In this document: positions 9,739 to 17,855 of the stretch, in pieces
Layout of the letters: the number at the start of each line of letters is the position of its first letter
Numbering within the stretch: the first letter of the stretch is position 1
Source: Chloroflexia bacterium
GTDB taxonomy: Bacteria; Chloroflexota; Chloroflexia; QHBQ01; JADMIH01
Direction: 5' to 3'
DNA length: 24,342 nucleotides
Assembly (NCBI GenBank): GCA_025927935.1
Contig: JAICKM010000015.1
Span: 1-24,342 of the forward strand
Translations under genes and position numbers: made by a program
Notes under the pieces: generated by a model
Seen by the model: the letters and a program-made list of their open reading frames with translations, nothing else
Told to the model about the DNA's origin: nothing
Databases searched by the model: none

Positions 9739-9796
9739 TAGCTTGGCGCAATGGGTAGCCGGGCAAGACATTGCGCAACGGACTAACCCCAAGCTA
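9739..9796. repeat. nested inverted repeat upstream of the hypothetical gene
   Basis: Outer arms TAGCTTGG (9739-9746) and CCAAGCTA (9789-9796) enclose inner arms GCGCAATG (9746-9753) and CATTGCGC (9769-9776). All arms are perfect, and the right side carries a 12-nt bulge. It begins 14 bp upstream of the ATG at 9725 on the minus strand, so it could be a leader structure, an operator or a remnant of a mobile element. The remaining sequence to 9997 shows no gene. Confidence 0.5.
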
Positions 9797-9997
9797 TCCC
9801 AAAGGCTGACGGTAATAGTTGCTCAGGAACAAGCATGTGTGCCTCTCATTGGTGTGTAGTCAAGTAGCCGCAGATACTTTATCGGCCAATGACGCGAGAT
9901 GCGGAACACGTTCTCCTGGACCTGTGCGCAGACTCCCCTCCCCTCTCGCGGGCAGTAACCGCGGACTTGCACGGCGCCGCTGATTTGCGCTGGCGGC

Positions 9998-10026
9998 TTG
10001 AGACGATGGCCAGCGTCGCATATAAT
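9998..10026 (+). promoter_or_regulatory. sigma-70-like promoter of the HAD/dehydrogenase/transketolase operon
   Basis: TTGAGA (9998-10003) and a perfect TATAAT (10021-10026) are 17 bp apart. Transcription would start near 10033, upstream of both candidate start codons at 10042 and 10078. It shows that the longer reading frame beginning at 9889 is not the real gene start. Confidence 0.75.
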
Positions 10027-10077
10027 GCGTATAACGCTATCATGCCTGCGGATACCGCGAAACAGAAAGCTTGGGTT

Positions 10078-10752
10078 ATGGCTATCCCCCACTTGCACGG
10101 CCTGATCTTCGACTGGGACGGCACCATTGTCGACTCGGCGCAGGCCATGTTCCTGTCGTACCGCCATGCTTATAAGCAACACCTGGGCATCACGTTTCCG
10201 CGCGACGACGCCGACTTTCAGCGGCTCGTGCCGATGCGGCTGGCCGAAAGCTCGGCCCGCTATGGCGGCGCCCGCGCGGCGGCGGTGGCGGCAAGCTATA
10301 ACCGGTACTATGAGCAAGAGGGCTACAAGACCGGCCGGGTGTACTCGGGCGTGCGCGAGATGCTGGCCGAGTTGCGGCGGCGCGGGTATGGGCTGGGCGT
10401 CGCCAGCAATAAAAGCCGGGGCCGGATCGGCGCCGATATTGCGTTTCTGGGGATTGACGGGCTATTCGACGTACTCGTAACCTCGGAAGATACTCCGGAG
10501 CGCAAGCCCCACCCGGCGCCGTTGCTGAAAGCCGCGCAGCAGTTAGGGTTGCCCCCGGCGGCGCTGGCCTACATCGGGGATTATAGCGGCGACATCATCG
10601 CGGCGCACGCGGCGGGCATGGTGGCGATAGGCGTGGGCTGGGGTGGCATTTTCCCGCTCGATACCTTGCACGCCGCACGGCCCGATTACATGGTCCACGA
10701 CCCCACGGCCCTACCGGCCCTCTGCCCCGTGCACCCGATCACGTCCCGCTAA
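10078..10752 (+). CDS. HAD superfamily phosphatase
   Basis: HAD-like hydrolase of 224 residues with a helical cap (subclass IA, phosphoglycolate phosphatase/PpaX-like). Motif I is FDWDGTIVDS with the nucleophile Asp12 and acid/base Asp14; motif II is Ser110 in VASNKS; motif III is Lys143 in ERKPHP; motif IV is IGDYSGD with Asp168 and Asp172. The start at 10078 places motif I at the usual distance from the N-terminus; an ATG at 10042 is also possible and neither has a clear ribosome binding site. The gene is first in an apparent operon, 33 bp before a zinc-type dehydrogenase and split transketolase genes, so a sugar-phosphate substrate is plausible. Substrate identity is inference. Confidence 0.85.
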   Translation: MAIPHLHGLIFDWDGTIVDSAQAMFLSYRHAYKQHLGITFPRDDADFQRLVPMRLAESSARYGGARAAAVAASYNRYYEQEGYKTGRVYSGVREMLAELRRRGYGLGVASNKSRGRIGADIAFLGIDGLFDVLVTSEDTPERKPHPAPLLKAAQQLGLPPAALAYIGDYSGDIIAAHAAGMVAIGVGWGGIFPLDTLHAARPDYMVHDPTALPALCPVHPITSR

Positions 10753-10785
10753 CGGGCCGTTCAGTAGCACACCAGGAGATTACAT

Positions 10786-11817
10786 ATGAAAGCCGTCATG
10801 AAAACCGCGCCCGGCGTGGGCAACATCGAAGTGCGCGAGATCCGTGAACCCGATCCGCCGCCGGGCCATGTTAAGATCGCCGTCCAGGCCGCGGGCATCT
10901 GCGGCACCGATATCCACATCTACTATGACGAGTTTCGCACCCGGCCGCCGGTCGTGCTCGGTCACGAAATCGCCGGACAGGTGGTAGAAGTGGGCACGGA
11001 CGTAACCAGCGTGCGGCCCGGCGAGCGCGTGACCACCGAAACCTACTTCTCGACGTGCGGCACCTGCCCGTTCTGCCGGAGCGGCCGGGCGAATTTGTGC
11101 CCGGACCGCCGCTCCATCGGCTCGGCGGTGGATGGCGGATTCGCGCGCTATGTCATCGTGCCCGCGCGCAACGTCCATATGCTGCCGGACAACGTCGATT
11201 ACCAGGCGGGTGCGCTGACCGAGCCGCTGGCCTGCGTCGTGCACGGTGCGCTGGAAATGCCCCGCCTGGCGCCCGGCGACCTGGCGGTGATCACCGGGCC
11301 GGGCGCCATCGGCTTGCTGACGCTCCAGGTCGTGAAAGCAGCCGGGGCCACGGTCGTCCTGCTCGGCACGGACGCCGACGAGAGCCGCCTGGCCCTGGGC
11401 CGCGAACTGGGCGCCGACTACGCGCTGAATATCCAGCGCGAGGATGCAGCGGCGCAAATCGCCGCCCTCAGCGAGGGCCTGGGTGCGGATATCGTCTATG
11501 AATGTTCCGGGGCGGGACCGGCGGCACAGACCCTGCTCGAATTGGTGCGACGGGGCGGGCAATATGCCCAGATCGGACTCTTCGGCAAGCCCGTCGCCTG
11601 GGCGCTCGACCAGGTCTGCTACAAAGAACTGACCGTCACCGGGTCGAACGCCAGCGTACCGAGCGCCTGGCGCAAGGCATTGCGGCTGATGGCTGACGGC
11701 AAAGTCCGCACGGCGCCGCTCGTGTCCGGGATCTACCCGCTGACCGAGTGGCGGGCGGCCTTTGATGTATTTGAGCAGCGCACCGGCATCAAGACGCTGC
11801 TCAGCCCGGTGGAGTAA
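10786..11817 (+). CDS. zinc-dependent medium-chain dehydrogenase (polyol/threonine dehydrogenase-like)
   Basis: NAD(P)-dependent alcohol dehydrogenase of the MDR family, 343 residues. Catalytic zinc ligands are visible as Cys39 (GICGTD), His60-Glu61 (LGHEIAGQV) and Glu146 ([10 protein letters not shown]). The structural zinc cysteines are 91, 94, 97 and 105 (CGTCPFC...C). The Rossmann glycine motif GPGAIG is at 171-176. Best relatives are sorbitol/L-iditol, L-threonine and galactitol dehydrogenases. An ATG start follows CAGGAG at a good distance. Its position between a HAD phosphatase and transketolase halves suggests oxidation of a sugar alcohol or sugar to a ketose that the transketolase then uses. 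The exact substrate is unknown. Confidence 0.9.
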   Translation: MKAVMKTAPGVGNIEVREIREPDPPPGHVKIAVQAAGICGTDIHIYYDEFRTRPPVVLGHEIAGQVVEVGTDVTSVRPGERVTTETYFSTCGTCPFCRSGRANLCPDRRSIGSAVDGGFARYVIVPARNVHMLPDNVDYQAGALTEPLACVVHGALEMPRLAPGDLAVITGPGAIGLLTLQVVKAAGATVVLLGTDADESRLALGRELGADYALNIQREDAAAQIAALSEGLGADIVYECSGAGPAAQTLLELVRRGGQYAQIGLFGKPVAWALDQVCYKELTVTGSNASVPSAWRKALRLMADGKVRTAPLVSGIYPLTEWRAAFDVFEQRTGIKTLLSPVE

Positions 11818-11886
11818 ACTCGACCCGCAGGCGCCTGAGTCGCGAACCACGTCCAGGGCCGGCACCACGTATGCGAAGGAGCATTT

Positions 11887-12789
11887 ATGACGCAACACAT
11901 CGACGCCCCCGCGGCGGCCCCCGCCGCGCCCGACATACCCCAACTCCAGCGCATTGCCGCCCAGGTGCGCGGTGACGTGCTGCGCGCCGTCGCCAACGCG
12001 GGCGGCGGACACATCGGCGGGCCTTTCTCGGCGGCGGATATCCTGGTCGCCCTCTACTTCCGCATCCTGCGCATCCGCCCTGACGATCCCACCTGGGAGG
12101 ACCGCGACCGCTTTGTGCTCTCCAAGGGGCACTCCAGCATCGGTCTCTATGCCACGCTGGCGGCGCGGGGCTTTTTTCCCCGTGAAGAGTTGATGACCTT
12201 CGACAAGATCAACTCGCGCTTGCAGGGCCACCCCGACATGACCCGCCTACCGGGGCTAGATATGTCCACCGGCTCGCTGGGCTGCGGCATCTCCACGGCC
12301 GTCGGCATGGCCTTGGGGGCCAAGCGGCGCAAAAAGGACCTTTTCGTCTACTGTATCGTCGGCGACGGCGAGTGCCAGGAGGGCGAGGTCTGGGAAGCGG
12401 CCATGATCGGCGGCCGGTACAAGCTGGACAACCTGATCGGCATTCTTGACTTCAACGGGCTACAGCAGTACGGCTGGCCGGGCGCGACCATCGCGCAGCG
12501 GCTGGCGCCGTGGGGCCGGGAAGAGTTGCCCGCGCTCTGGCGGGCCTGGGGCTGGCGCGTGCTGGAAATGGACGGCCACAACATGCAGGCCATCCTCGAC
12601 ACGCTGGCCGAAGCGCAGCAGGGCCGGGGCAGCGGGCAGCCGACGATGGTGGTCGCCCACACAGTGAAAGGCCACGGCGTATCGTATACCCGCGGCGCCT
12701 ATGAGTGGCATGCCAAGGTGCCGACCGCCGACGAACTGGCGCGCGGCCTGGCCGAACTGGAAGCGGCGGGAGAAATCGACCATGACTGA
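11887..12789 (+). CDS. transketolase, N-terminal (pyrimidine/diphosphate-binding) subunit
   Basis: First half of a split, thiamine diphosphate-dependent transketolase, 300 residues. The ThDP motif runs from GDG (159-161) to Asn190 (GILDFN). His82 in SKGHSS and the GHP motif (RLQGHPDM) match residues that touch the cofactor and substrate. It has a low-complexity Ala/Pro N-terminus. The ATG follows GAAGGAG. The stop codon overlaps the start of the C-terminal subunit gene by 8 nt, so translation is probably coupled and the two form one enzyme. In full-length transketolases these parts are fused; split versions are common in sugar catabolic operons and in archaea. The ketol donor and acceptor cannot be read from sequence. 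Confidence 0.92.
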   Translation: MTQHIDAPAAAPAAPDIPQLQRIAAQVRGDVLRAVANAGGGHIGGPFSAADILVALYFRILRIRPDDPTWEDRDRFVLSKGHSSIGLYATLAARGFFPREELMTFDKINSRLQGHPDMTRLPGLDMSTGSLGCGISTAVGMALGAKRRKKDLFVYCIVGDGECQEGEVWEAAMIGGRYKLDNLIGILDFNGLQQYGWPGATIAQRLAPWGREELPALWRAWGWRVLEMDGHNMQAILDTLAEAQQGRGSGQPTMVVAHTVKGHGVSYTRGAYEWHAKVPTADELARGLAELEAAGEIDHD

Positions 12790-13717
12790 GCAAAAGAGCT
12801 TGCGCGATGCCTTTGGCGCGATCCCCTCCGACCTGGGGGCTGAAAACCCCGATGTGCTGGTGCTGGACGGCGACCTGGCGAACAGCACCCGCGCCGACAT
12901 CTTTGCCGAGCGGGTGCCCGGCCAGTTTCTGGAGATGGGCATCGCCGAGCAGAATATGATGGGCGTGGCGGCGGGTCTGGCGACGATGGGCTTTATCCCG
13001 TTCATCAGCACCTTCGCCTGTTTCGCCGTCAAGCGGGCGCTGGACCAGGTGCGCGTGGTGATCGCCCAGCCGGGCCTGAACGTCAAGATCACCGGCGGCT
13101 ACAGCGGCATCCTGACTGGCAAGACGGGCAAGACCCACCAGGCGGTCGAGGACATCGCTGTGATGCGCGCCATGCCCCACATGACCACGCTGGTGCCCGC
13201 CGACGCGGTGGAACTGCGCGGGATGCTGCGCGCGGCGGTCGCAACGCCCGGCCCGATGTACATTCGCCTGACGCGCGACCCCAGCCCGATCATCTTCGAC
13301 AGCAGCTACCGGTTCACTATCGGCAAGGCCGTGGTCCTGCGCGAAGGCCAGGACGTGGCGCTGATCAGCACCGGTGTGCAGACGACGCGGGCGCTCGCCG
13401 CCGCCGATCTGCTGGCCGCCGAAGGCGTCAGCGTGCATGTGCTCCATGTCCCCACGATCAAGCCGCTGGATGAGGATGCGATCATCGACGCCGCGCGGCG
13501 CACGGGGCGCGTGGTCACGGCGGAGGATCATACGATCCTGGGCGGACTCGGCGGCGCGGTGGCCGAAACGCTGAGCGAACACTACCCAACCCGCATGAAA
13601 CGCGTCGGCCTGCAAGACACTTTCGGCGAGTCCGGCCCCGACGATGCGTTGCTCGAAAAGTACGGCCTCACGCCGCACCACATCGCGGAGGCGGCGCGCG
13701 AACTGCTCCGCACGTAG
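12782..13717 (+). CDS. transketolase, C-terminal (pyrimidine-binding) subunit
   Basis: Second half of the split transketolase, 311 residues. Glu56 in GIAEQN is the catalytic glutamate that activates the thiamine ring. The segment from GGYSGILTGKTGKTHQAVED carries the usual loop and His/Glu residues of the PYR domain, and the C-terminal transketolase domain (about 190-311) is complete. The ATG at 12782 lies within the last codons of the upstream gene and has GGGAG before it; a longer frame beginning upstream is only a shadow of the N-terminal subunit gene. It is the last gene of the operon and is followed by a hairpin. Confidence 0.92.
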   Translation: MTEQKSLRDAFGAIPSDLGAENPDVLVLDGDLANSTRADIFAERVPGQFLEMGIAEQNMMGVAAGLATMGFIPFISTFACFAVKRALDQVRVVIAQPGLNVKITGGYSGILTGKTGKTHQAVEDIAVMRAMPHMTTLVPADAVELRGMLRAAVATPGPMYIRLTRDPSPIIFDSSYRFTIGKAVVLREGQDVALISTGVQTTRALAAADLLAAEGVSVHVLHVPTIKPLDEDAIIDAARRTGRVVTAEDHTILGGLGGAVAETLSEHYPTRMKRVGLQDTFGESGPDDALLEKYGLTPHHIAEAARELLRT

Positions 13718-13750
13718 CAGGCGCGGAGGCAGGCGAGGGGCGGAAAGCGA

Positions 13751-13786
13751 CCGGGGCCGCGCGGTGTGAATGCCGCGCGGCCCCGG
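13751..13786. terminator. terminator-like hairpin between transketolase and GH6 genes
   Basis: A perfect 14-bp GC stem (13751-13764 with 13773-13786) with an 8-nt loop lies between two convergent genes, so it can serve both directions. There is no T-run on either side. Confidence 0.65.
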
Positions 13787-13804
13787 CTATAGTGAGCGTA
13801 GCAC

Positions 13805-15037
13805 CTAGTGGAGCGGTGGGTTTGCGAATCGCGCCAGTTCAAGCGCCATGTCGGGGAACCATTGCCCGGCGGCCGGGTCCAGCGTCCCCCGGACAGGATC
13901 CAGCGGCCCGGTCGTCCAGCGATAGCACTGGCCGTCCGACTCGCCGGGAATCTTCACCCACAGGTAGGCATCGAGCAGCGGCACCCCGGTGTCGGCGGTC
14001 GGGCGGTAGCCCAGGCCGCGGTCGGGCGGGTTGCACCAGTCCTGCGGATCGCCCGCCGGGTGCGGCGGCGGCACCCACGGCCCCTGGCCGTTGCGGCTCG
14101 TATCAATGACGAGGTGGACCGTCGGGACGGCGGTGCCCATATTGGCGGCGTACCACTGGTCGGTGTAGTGCCAGGTGCTGATATCGTTGGGATCCACGGT
14201 GCCGAACGGCGAGTAGTATTGACTGGCACACCAATCGTAGTGCCCCAGCCGCCAGCCGCCTTCCTCCGCATCGTTCGCGAAGGCGATGCATTGCGAGATC
14301 CAGGTGCCGAACTTGGTTTCGTAGTCGGTGGCGCGGTAGTTGGAGACGTTCAAGAAGAAGCCCTGCACGTCCAGCACGCCGCCCGCGACGAGGCGCGCTG
14401 CCATGTCGCCCACTGCATGCCAGGCGCTATGCCCGGCGTCGAGATATACCAGCGCGTTCGGGTCGCGCAGCAGGGCATGGGCCGCGTAGTTGATGAGGCT
14501 CACCCGGTCGTAGGTGTCGGGCTGGCCGCAGTCGGTCGGCAGGAGCGCCAGGCCATCGGGTTCGAGGATGACGATCACCTCACGACTGTCCAGCCCTGCG
14601 GCGAAGCCGTCGATCCAGGCTTTGTAGGCATCGCCCGTGGTCGCACCACCGGCCGAATACTGGGCACAGTCGCGGCCAGGGACGTTATAGGCAACGAGCA
14701 CGGGGACGGTACCCTTGCCGGCGGCGCGTTGGACAGTGCTCTTGACATCCTGCTGCACCCCGTGCGGGGTCCCGCTGGTAAACCAGACGGCCTGGGGTGT
14801 GGCGATCATTTGCCGGATAAGATCAGCGTCCGCCTGCTGCTGGTGCGAGGTCAGATAGGCAATCTGCGCGATTGCGCCGTGGTCCGGCTGCGGGACGTAG
14901 AACCGGGTATTGGGGTCCAGACTCTGGCCGGCCGCCGCCGCCCCGGTCACGGCGAACAGCGGTGCCACCGCGGTTAGCGCCATCGCAAACGCGCTAACAA
15001 CCATGAGTAAATGCTTGAAACTCCTCCGGTGCGCCAT
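13805..15037 (-). CDS. secreted glycoside hydrolase family 6 (cellulase/cellobiohydrolase)
   Basis: Exported beta-1,4-glucan hydrolase of GH6, 410 residues. A signal peptide (about 1-36) has basic residues (MAHRRSFKH), a hydrophobic core and an Ala-rich end. GH6 signatures are present in order: VAYNVPGRDCAQYSAGG with Asp123, LEPDGLA with the likely proton donor Asp161, YLDAGHSAW, FFLNVSNY, IDTSRNGQGPW and VKIPGESDGQCY with Asp368. No cellulose-binding module is attached, so it acts as a single-domain enzyme. The ATG at 15037 follows AAAGGAG; a longer frame would add a non-signal N-terminus. It is transcribed from a promoter at 15202-15230, giving a leader of about 158 nt. Whether it is an endo- or exo-acting enzyme depends on loop lengths that I cannot judge. 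Confidence 0.9.
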   Translation of the reverse strand: MAHRRSFKHLLMVVSAFAMALTAVAPLFAVTGAAAAGQSLDPNTRFYVPQPDHGAIAQIAYLTSHQQQADADLIRQMIATPQAVWFTSGTPHGVQQDVKSTVQRAAGKGTVPVLVAYNVPGRDCAQYSAGGATTGDAYKAWIDGFAAGLDSREVIVILEPDGLALLPTDCGQPDTYDRVSLINYAAHALLRDPNALVYLDAGHSAWHAVGDMAARLVAGGVLDVQGFFLNVSNYRATDYETKFGTWISQCIAFANDAEEGGWRLGHYDWCASQYYSPFGTVDPNDISTWHYTDQWYAANMGTAVPTVHLVIDTSRNGQGPWVPPPHPAGDPQDWCNPPDRGLGYRPTADTGVPLLDAYLWVKIPGESDGQCYRWTTGPLDPVRGTLDPAAGQWFPDMALELARFANPPLH

Positions 15038-15201
15038 GTTCTCTCCTTTCGTCGATCCCGCCACCCGCCGGCCGTGATGCGGGCCGGGGTGAGGGTCTCG
15101 ATCCCCTTGGTGAGTGTGTCGCCGCGACGCGCGGCTGGAGCCACCGACCGTCGTGATCCTGGTCATCCCGCCGGCCATACCGAAGCGCCCCCTGATCTAC
15201 G

Positions 15202-15230
15202 ATCTTACCATGGAATTAACCCTGAGTCAA
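15202..15230 (-). promoter_or_regulatory. sigma-70-like promoter of the GH6 gene
   Basis: On the minus strand, TTGACT (15230-15225) and TAAGAT (15207-15202) are separated by 17 bp. Transcription would begin near 15195, leaving a long GC-rich leader up to 15037. The promoter lies 44 bp beyond the stop codon of the upstream methyltransferase gene. Confidence 0.7.
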
Positions 15231-15273
15231 AGAGGATTCGTAAGGCAACTCGTTACACGGCTCCTGATTCTGT

Positions 15274-16083
15274 CTACCGCGTAGCCCAAACCCAGGTCAT
15301 GCGCCCAATATCGCGGTATTCCGGGCGCCGGCTTAATGCCGTTTCTAAGGCGAGTAGTTGGGGCTGTTGCGTTTCGTCGGCGAGTAACACCGGCGCCAGG
15401 AGGTCGGTAATAACGCGAATCGGGCGGATTGCCTGCACAGAGAGTCCAGCATTCACACATAATTCCACCATCTCTTCGATAGTGAAGGTCTGTTTTGCCA
15501 CGCCAAATACGGTAGTGGGCTGCATTCCCGTTTCCAGCAGTTCTAAGGCGGTTCCGAGATCGCTGCCGGCGATTGCCGTCTTGAGCGGAAGATTTGCGCG
15601 GTTCGCGACGACCAGAGATACTGCACCCTGAGCAGCTAGTAATTTGCTAAACTGCTGCATTACTGCGGAGGGTTGGGGAATATAGTCGAGCACGTTATGG
15701 CAGAGGATTACATCATAGGATTGGTTAATTAGATCCGCAGGTAGGTGCTCCAGATCAGCAACTGCATACGTCAGCCGAGCGCCAACGGCGACGGGAGCGC
15801 TGTTTGCTAGTTGCTGGGCACGGGCAATCATGTCGGGAGCGTAATCGATGGCCCGCACCACATGCCCGAGGTGCGCGAGGCGTAGCGCGAAAGCTCCTGG
15901 TCCACACCCGGCATCGAGGATACGTAGCGATGATCCCGTTAGCCGGGGGGTAAGTTGTTGCCAGATCAGTTCGTCCCGTAGCCATCCAAGCGGGCTGTGC
16001 AAGTAGTCCTCATATTTTTGGACACTACTGTCCGGCACGGTGCCGTCCAAGCGCTGTAGTTCGTCGGTTGGGTCGCCCACCAT
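15274..16083 (-). CDS. SAM-dependent methyltransferase, CmoM-like
   Basis: Class I methyltransferase of 269 residues. SAM motif I is ILDAGCGPGA (55-64), the acidic motif II residue is Asp79 (AIDYAPDM) and motif IV is ILCHNVLDYI. The N-terminal HSPLGWLRDELIWQQL and the C-terminal LETALSRRPEYRDIGRMTWV resemble the tRNA 5-carboxymethoxyuridine methyltransferase CmoM (SmtA), which methylates the wobble uridine modification. This assignment is by resemblance only; no CmoA or CmoB is in the window, so a different small-molecule target is possible. The ATG follows AAGGAG. The gene has a lower GC content than its neighbours, with codons such as TTG and AAT more frequent. Confidence 0.75.
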   Translation of the reverse strand: MVGDPTDELQRLDGTVPDSSVQKYEDYLHSPLGWLRDELIWQQLTPRLTGSSLRILDAGCGPGAFALRLAHLGHVVRAIDYAPDMIARAQQLANSAPVAVGARLTYAVADLEHLPADLINQSYDVILCHNVLDYIPQPSAVMQQFSKLLAAQGAVSLVVANRANLPLKTAIAGSDLGTALELLETGMQPTTVFGVAKQTFTIEEMVELCVNAGLSVQAIRPIRVITDLLAPVLLADETQQPQLLALETALSRRPEYRDIGRMTWVWATR

Positions 16084-16141
16084 AGGTCTCCTTCATTGTA
16101 ACAGTCAGGATATGGACGTGATCTCCCGAAGAGCGGGATGC

Positions 16142-16170
16142 AAAACAGGGGCGCCATCGGGGCGCCCCTG
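16142..16170 (-). terminator. intrinsic terminator of the anti-sigma gene
   Basis: Read on the minus strand, a 10-bp perfect stem (16170-16161 with 16155-16146) with a 5-nt loop is followed by TTTT (16145-16142). It lies 37 nt after the anti-sigma stop codon and before the methyltransferase start. Confidence 0.7.
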
Positions 16171-16206
16171 CTTGTTGCCAATTGTTTGCGAACCCAACCG
16201 GGCGGG

Positions 16207-16995
16207 CTAGCGGTACCAGCCCTCCAGGACGGGGATGCCGGTGCTACTCCCCTGCTCCGTGTCAGTGATGCGAATCCCGGCCATCTGATTGGGATCGGCG
16301 GGCGTATCGACGACGGCCCAGGCGACTCCGGCGCCGTCACAGACGAGATGCCCGGCCAGCACCGGGGCGGTATTGCCGTGCTTAAGCAGCCAGACCTGAT
16401 AGGTGCCGCCGGTGGTTGGGAGATGGGCGGCCATAATGCCGAGCCGGTTATGGCCGGGCGCGATGATGGCCTGGCCGTTCGCCGGGCTGTCGGGGTTGGT
16501 GGCCTTCAGCATGGTCATCTGGGAGTTTGGCTGCTGCAAAAGATCACGCAACACCTGCTGCTGGGCGATGGTCTCGTTCATTATCTCGACCCGCTGGGTC
16601 ATGATACCGATCCAGATCCCGGAGCCGACGAGCAACAACAAGCAGGCGGCCAGCGCGGCGGGGGCAAAGCGGCGATAGGCGGCACCGAAGCGGCCGGGAG
16701 AGCGAGCTGGGCGCGGGACGCCTGCCGCGAGCGCGACGGGCCGGGACTGCGCTGCGAGCTGCGGCGTGGCGGCAATGGCCTGCAACACTTTACCGCGCAA
16801 GGCACGGGGCGGTGCCACCTGGGGCACCGCAAAGGCGAGTTGTTCGACGGTTTCCTGGAAGTCGTGCAAGTGCTTCACACAGGGCGGGCAAATCGCCAGG
16901 TGATCGCGCACCGTCTCTTCTTCATCGACATCCAGCGCCCCGGCCGCCGTGGCCGGGAGCAGTGGTTCCACTTCTCGACAGGTAACGTGTTTCAT
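16207..16995 (-). CDS. anti-sigma factor, RskA-type with zinc-finger domain
   Basis: Membrane-bound anti-sigma factor of 262 residues. The N-terminal cytoplasmic domain has the zinc-associated motif His32-x3-Cys36-x2-Cys39 (RDHLAICPPC). One membrane helix (about 110-133) follows. The C-terminal extracytoplasmic part (about 160-262) fits the RskA (anti-sigma-K) domain, with GGTYQVWLLKHG and the late tract GIPVLEGWYR. It should hold the sigma factor encoded upstream at the membrane and release it on a signal. The ATG at 16995 is preceded by AAGG; a longer frame adds only six residues. A gap of 163 bp separates it from the sigma gene, longer than usual for such pairs. Confidence 0.9.
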   Translation of the reverse strand: MKHVTCREVEPLLPATAAGALDVDEEETVRDHLAICPPCVKHLHDFQETVEQLAFAVPQVAPPRALRGKVLQAIAATPQLAAQSRPVALAAGVPRPARSPGRFGAAYRRFAPAALAACLLLLVGSGIWIGIMTQRVEIMNETIAQQQVLRDLLQQPNSQMTMLKATNPDSPANGQAIIAPGHNRLGIMAAHLPTTGGTYQVWLLKHGNTAPVLAGHLVCDGAGVAWAVVDTPADPNQMAGIRITDTEQGSSTGIPVLEGWYR

Positions 16996-17158
16996 GATCC
17001 TTCTGGCCCGCACGAGTCACAACTGCTTGGGGTGACGTATGGTTTGAATGCTTGCTTGGCCCATGCCGCCCGGCAGGGCGCATCGGCGTCTTCACCCTTT
17101 ATACGGAAAGGCCCGAGATTTGGACGTGTACCCGGCAGCAGAGTAGCCGCCGAGCCGG

Positions 17159-17821
17159 TTACATTTCGCTGGCTTGCACCTCGGCGGCCAGCAAATTGCG
17201 TAGTTTTTGCAGCCCCAGCCGCAGGCGCGTCTTGACGGTGCCCAATGGCTCTTGCAAGCGTTCCGCGATCTCGCGATGGGTAAAGCCACCATAATAGGCC
17301 AGCGCGATCACGCGGCTCTGCTCCGGTGGGAGCTGGCGCAGCGCTTCCATGATCCGCACCCGGCGCATGCCGCCGAGAGCAGCGTCCTGGGGGTCAATCG
17401 CGTCCTCCGAGGTCGCCCCGCCCAGGCTGGAGCGAAATGCCTGTTCCAGTTCGCCGGGGGTCGCCAGGTCATAGGACGTGGTTACTTTGGCGCCCCGCGC
17501 CCGGCGGCTGCGTAATTCGTCGATGGCGCGGTTATGGGCAATCGCCAGCAGCCAGGAGGAGACCCGCCCGCGCCCCACCTGGAATTTCCCCGCCGCTTCC
17601 CAGGCACGCAGGAACACATCCTGCGTCACCTCTTCGGCGGAGGCCGCGTCGTTGAGAATGTGGAAGACAAAGGAAAAGACCAGCCGGTCATACTGATCGT
17701 ACAACGCGGCCAGTGCCGTCGGATCGCGGGCGGCCATGCGCGCAATCAAATCTTCGTCTTCAGCGTTTCGCTGTTGCTGCTGCTGCTGATCCAAGCCTTG
17801 TTCCTTTGCAATCTCACGCAA
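17159..17821 (-). CDS. ECF RNA polymerase sigma factor
   Basis: Sigma factor of the extracytoplasmic function group (SigK-like), up to 220 residues. Region 2 covers about 27-105, with YDRLVFSFVFHIL, EEVTQDVFLRAWE and a typical region 2.4 end (VSSWLLAIAHNRAIDELR). Region 4 covers about 155-212, with LPPEQSRVIALAYYGGFTHR and a helix-turn-helix ending GTVKTRLRLGLQKLR. The N-terminus carries a run of six Gln coded largely by CAG repeats. The start at 17821 is a TTG; another TTG at 17794 has a better ribosome binding site (AAAGGA, 7 nt upstream) and may be the true start, giving 211 residues. It pairs with the anti-sigma factor downstream and is divergent from a PRC-barrel gene. Confidence 0.92.
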   Translation of the reverse strand: MREIAKEQGLDQQQQQQRNAEDEDLIARMAARDPTALAALYDQYDRLVFSFVFHILNDAASAEEVTQDVFLRAWEAAGKFQVGRGRVSSWLLAIAHNRAIDELRSRRARGAKVTTSYDLATPGELEQAFRSSLGGATSEDAIDPQDAALGGMRRVRIMEALRQLPPEQSRVIALAYYGGFTHREIAERLQEPLGTVKTRLRLGLQKLRNLLAAEVQASEM

Positions 17822-17826
17822 TGCGG

Positions 17827-17855
17827 ATTATATCATCTCTAGGGTCATTGAACAA
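17827..17855 (-). promoter_or_regulatory. possible promoter of the ECF sigma gene
   Basis: On the minus strand a perfect TATAAT (17832-17827) lies 17 bp from TTGTTC (17855-17850), which matches the consensus only in TTG. Transcription would start near 17820, so the transcript would have almost no leader before the TTG at 17821 and about 26 nt before the TTG at 17794. The -35 region overlaps that of the divergent promoter. Confidence 0.45.

Noticed and set aside
9739..9796. Nested inverted repeat as an integron attC site
   Set aside because: The core motifs RYYYAAC and GTTRRRY are not present in the right positions and no integrase is in the window.
10780..12231. A 483-codon minus-strand open frame over the dehydrogenase and transketolase genes
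   Set aside because: It covers two clear plus-strand genes with conserved motifs and is a typical high-GC shadow frame.
16084..16110. Promoter for the CmoM-like gene with TACAAT and an extended TG
   Set aside because: Its predicted transcription start falls within the ribosome binding site, leaving almost no leader, and no -35 box fits.
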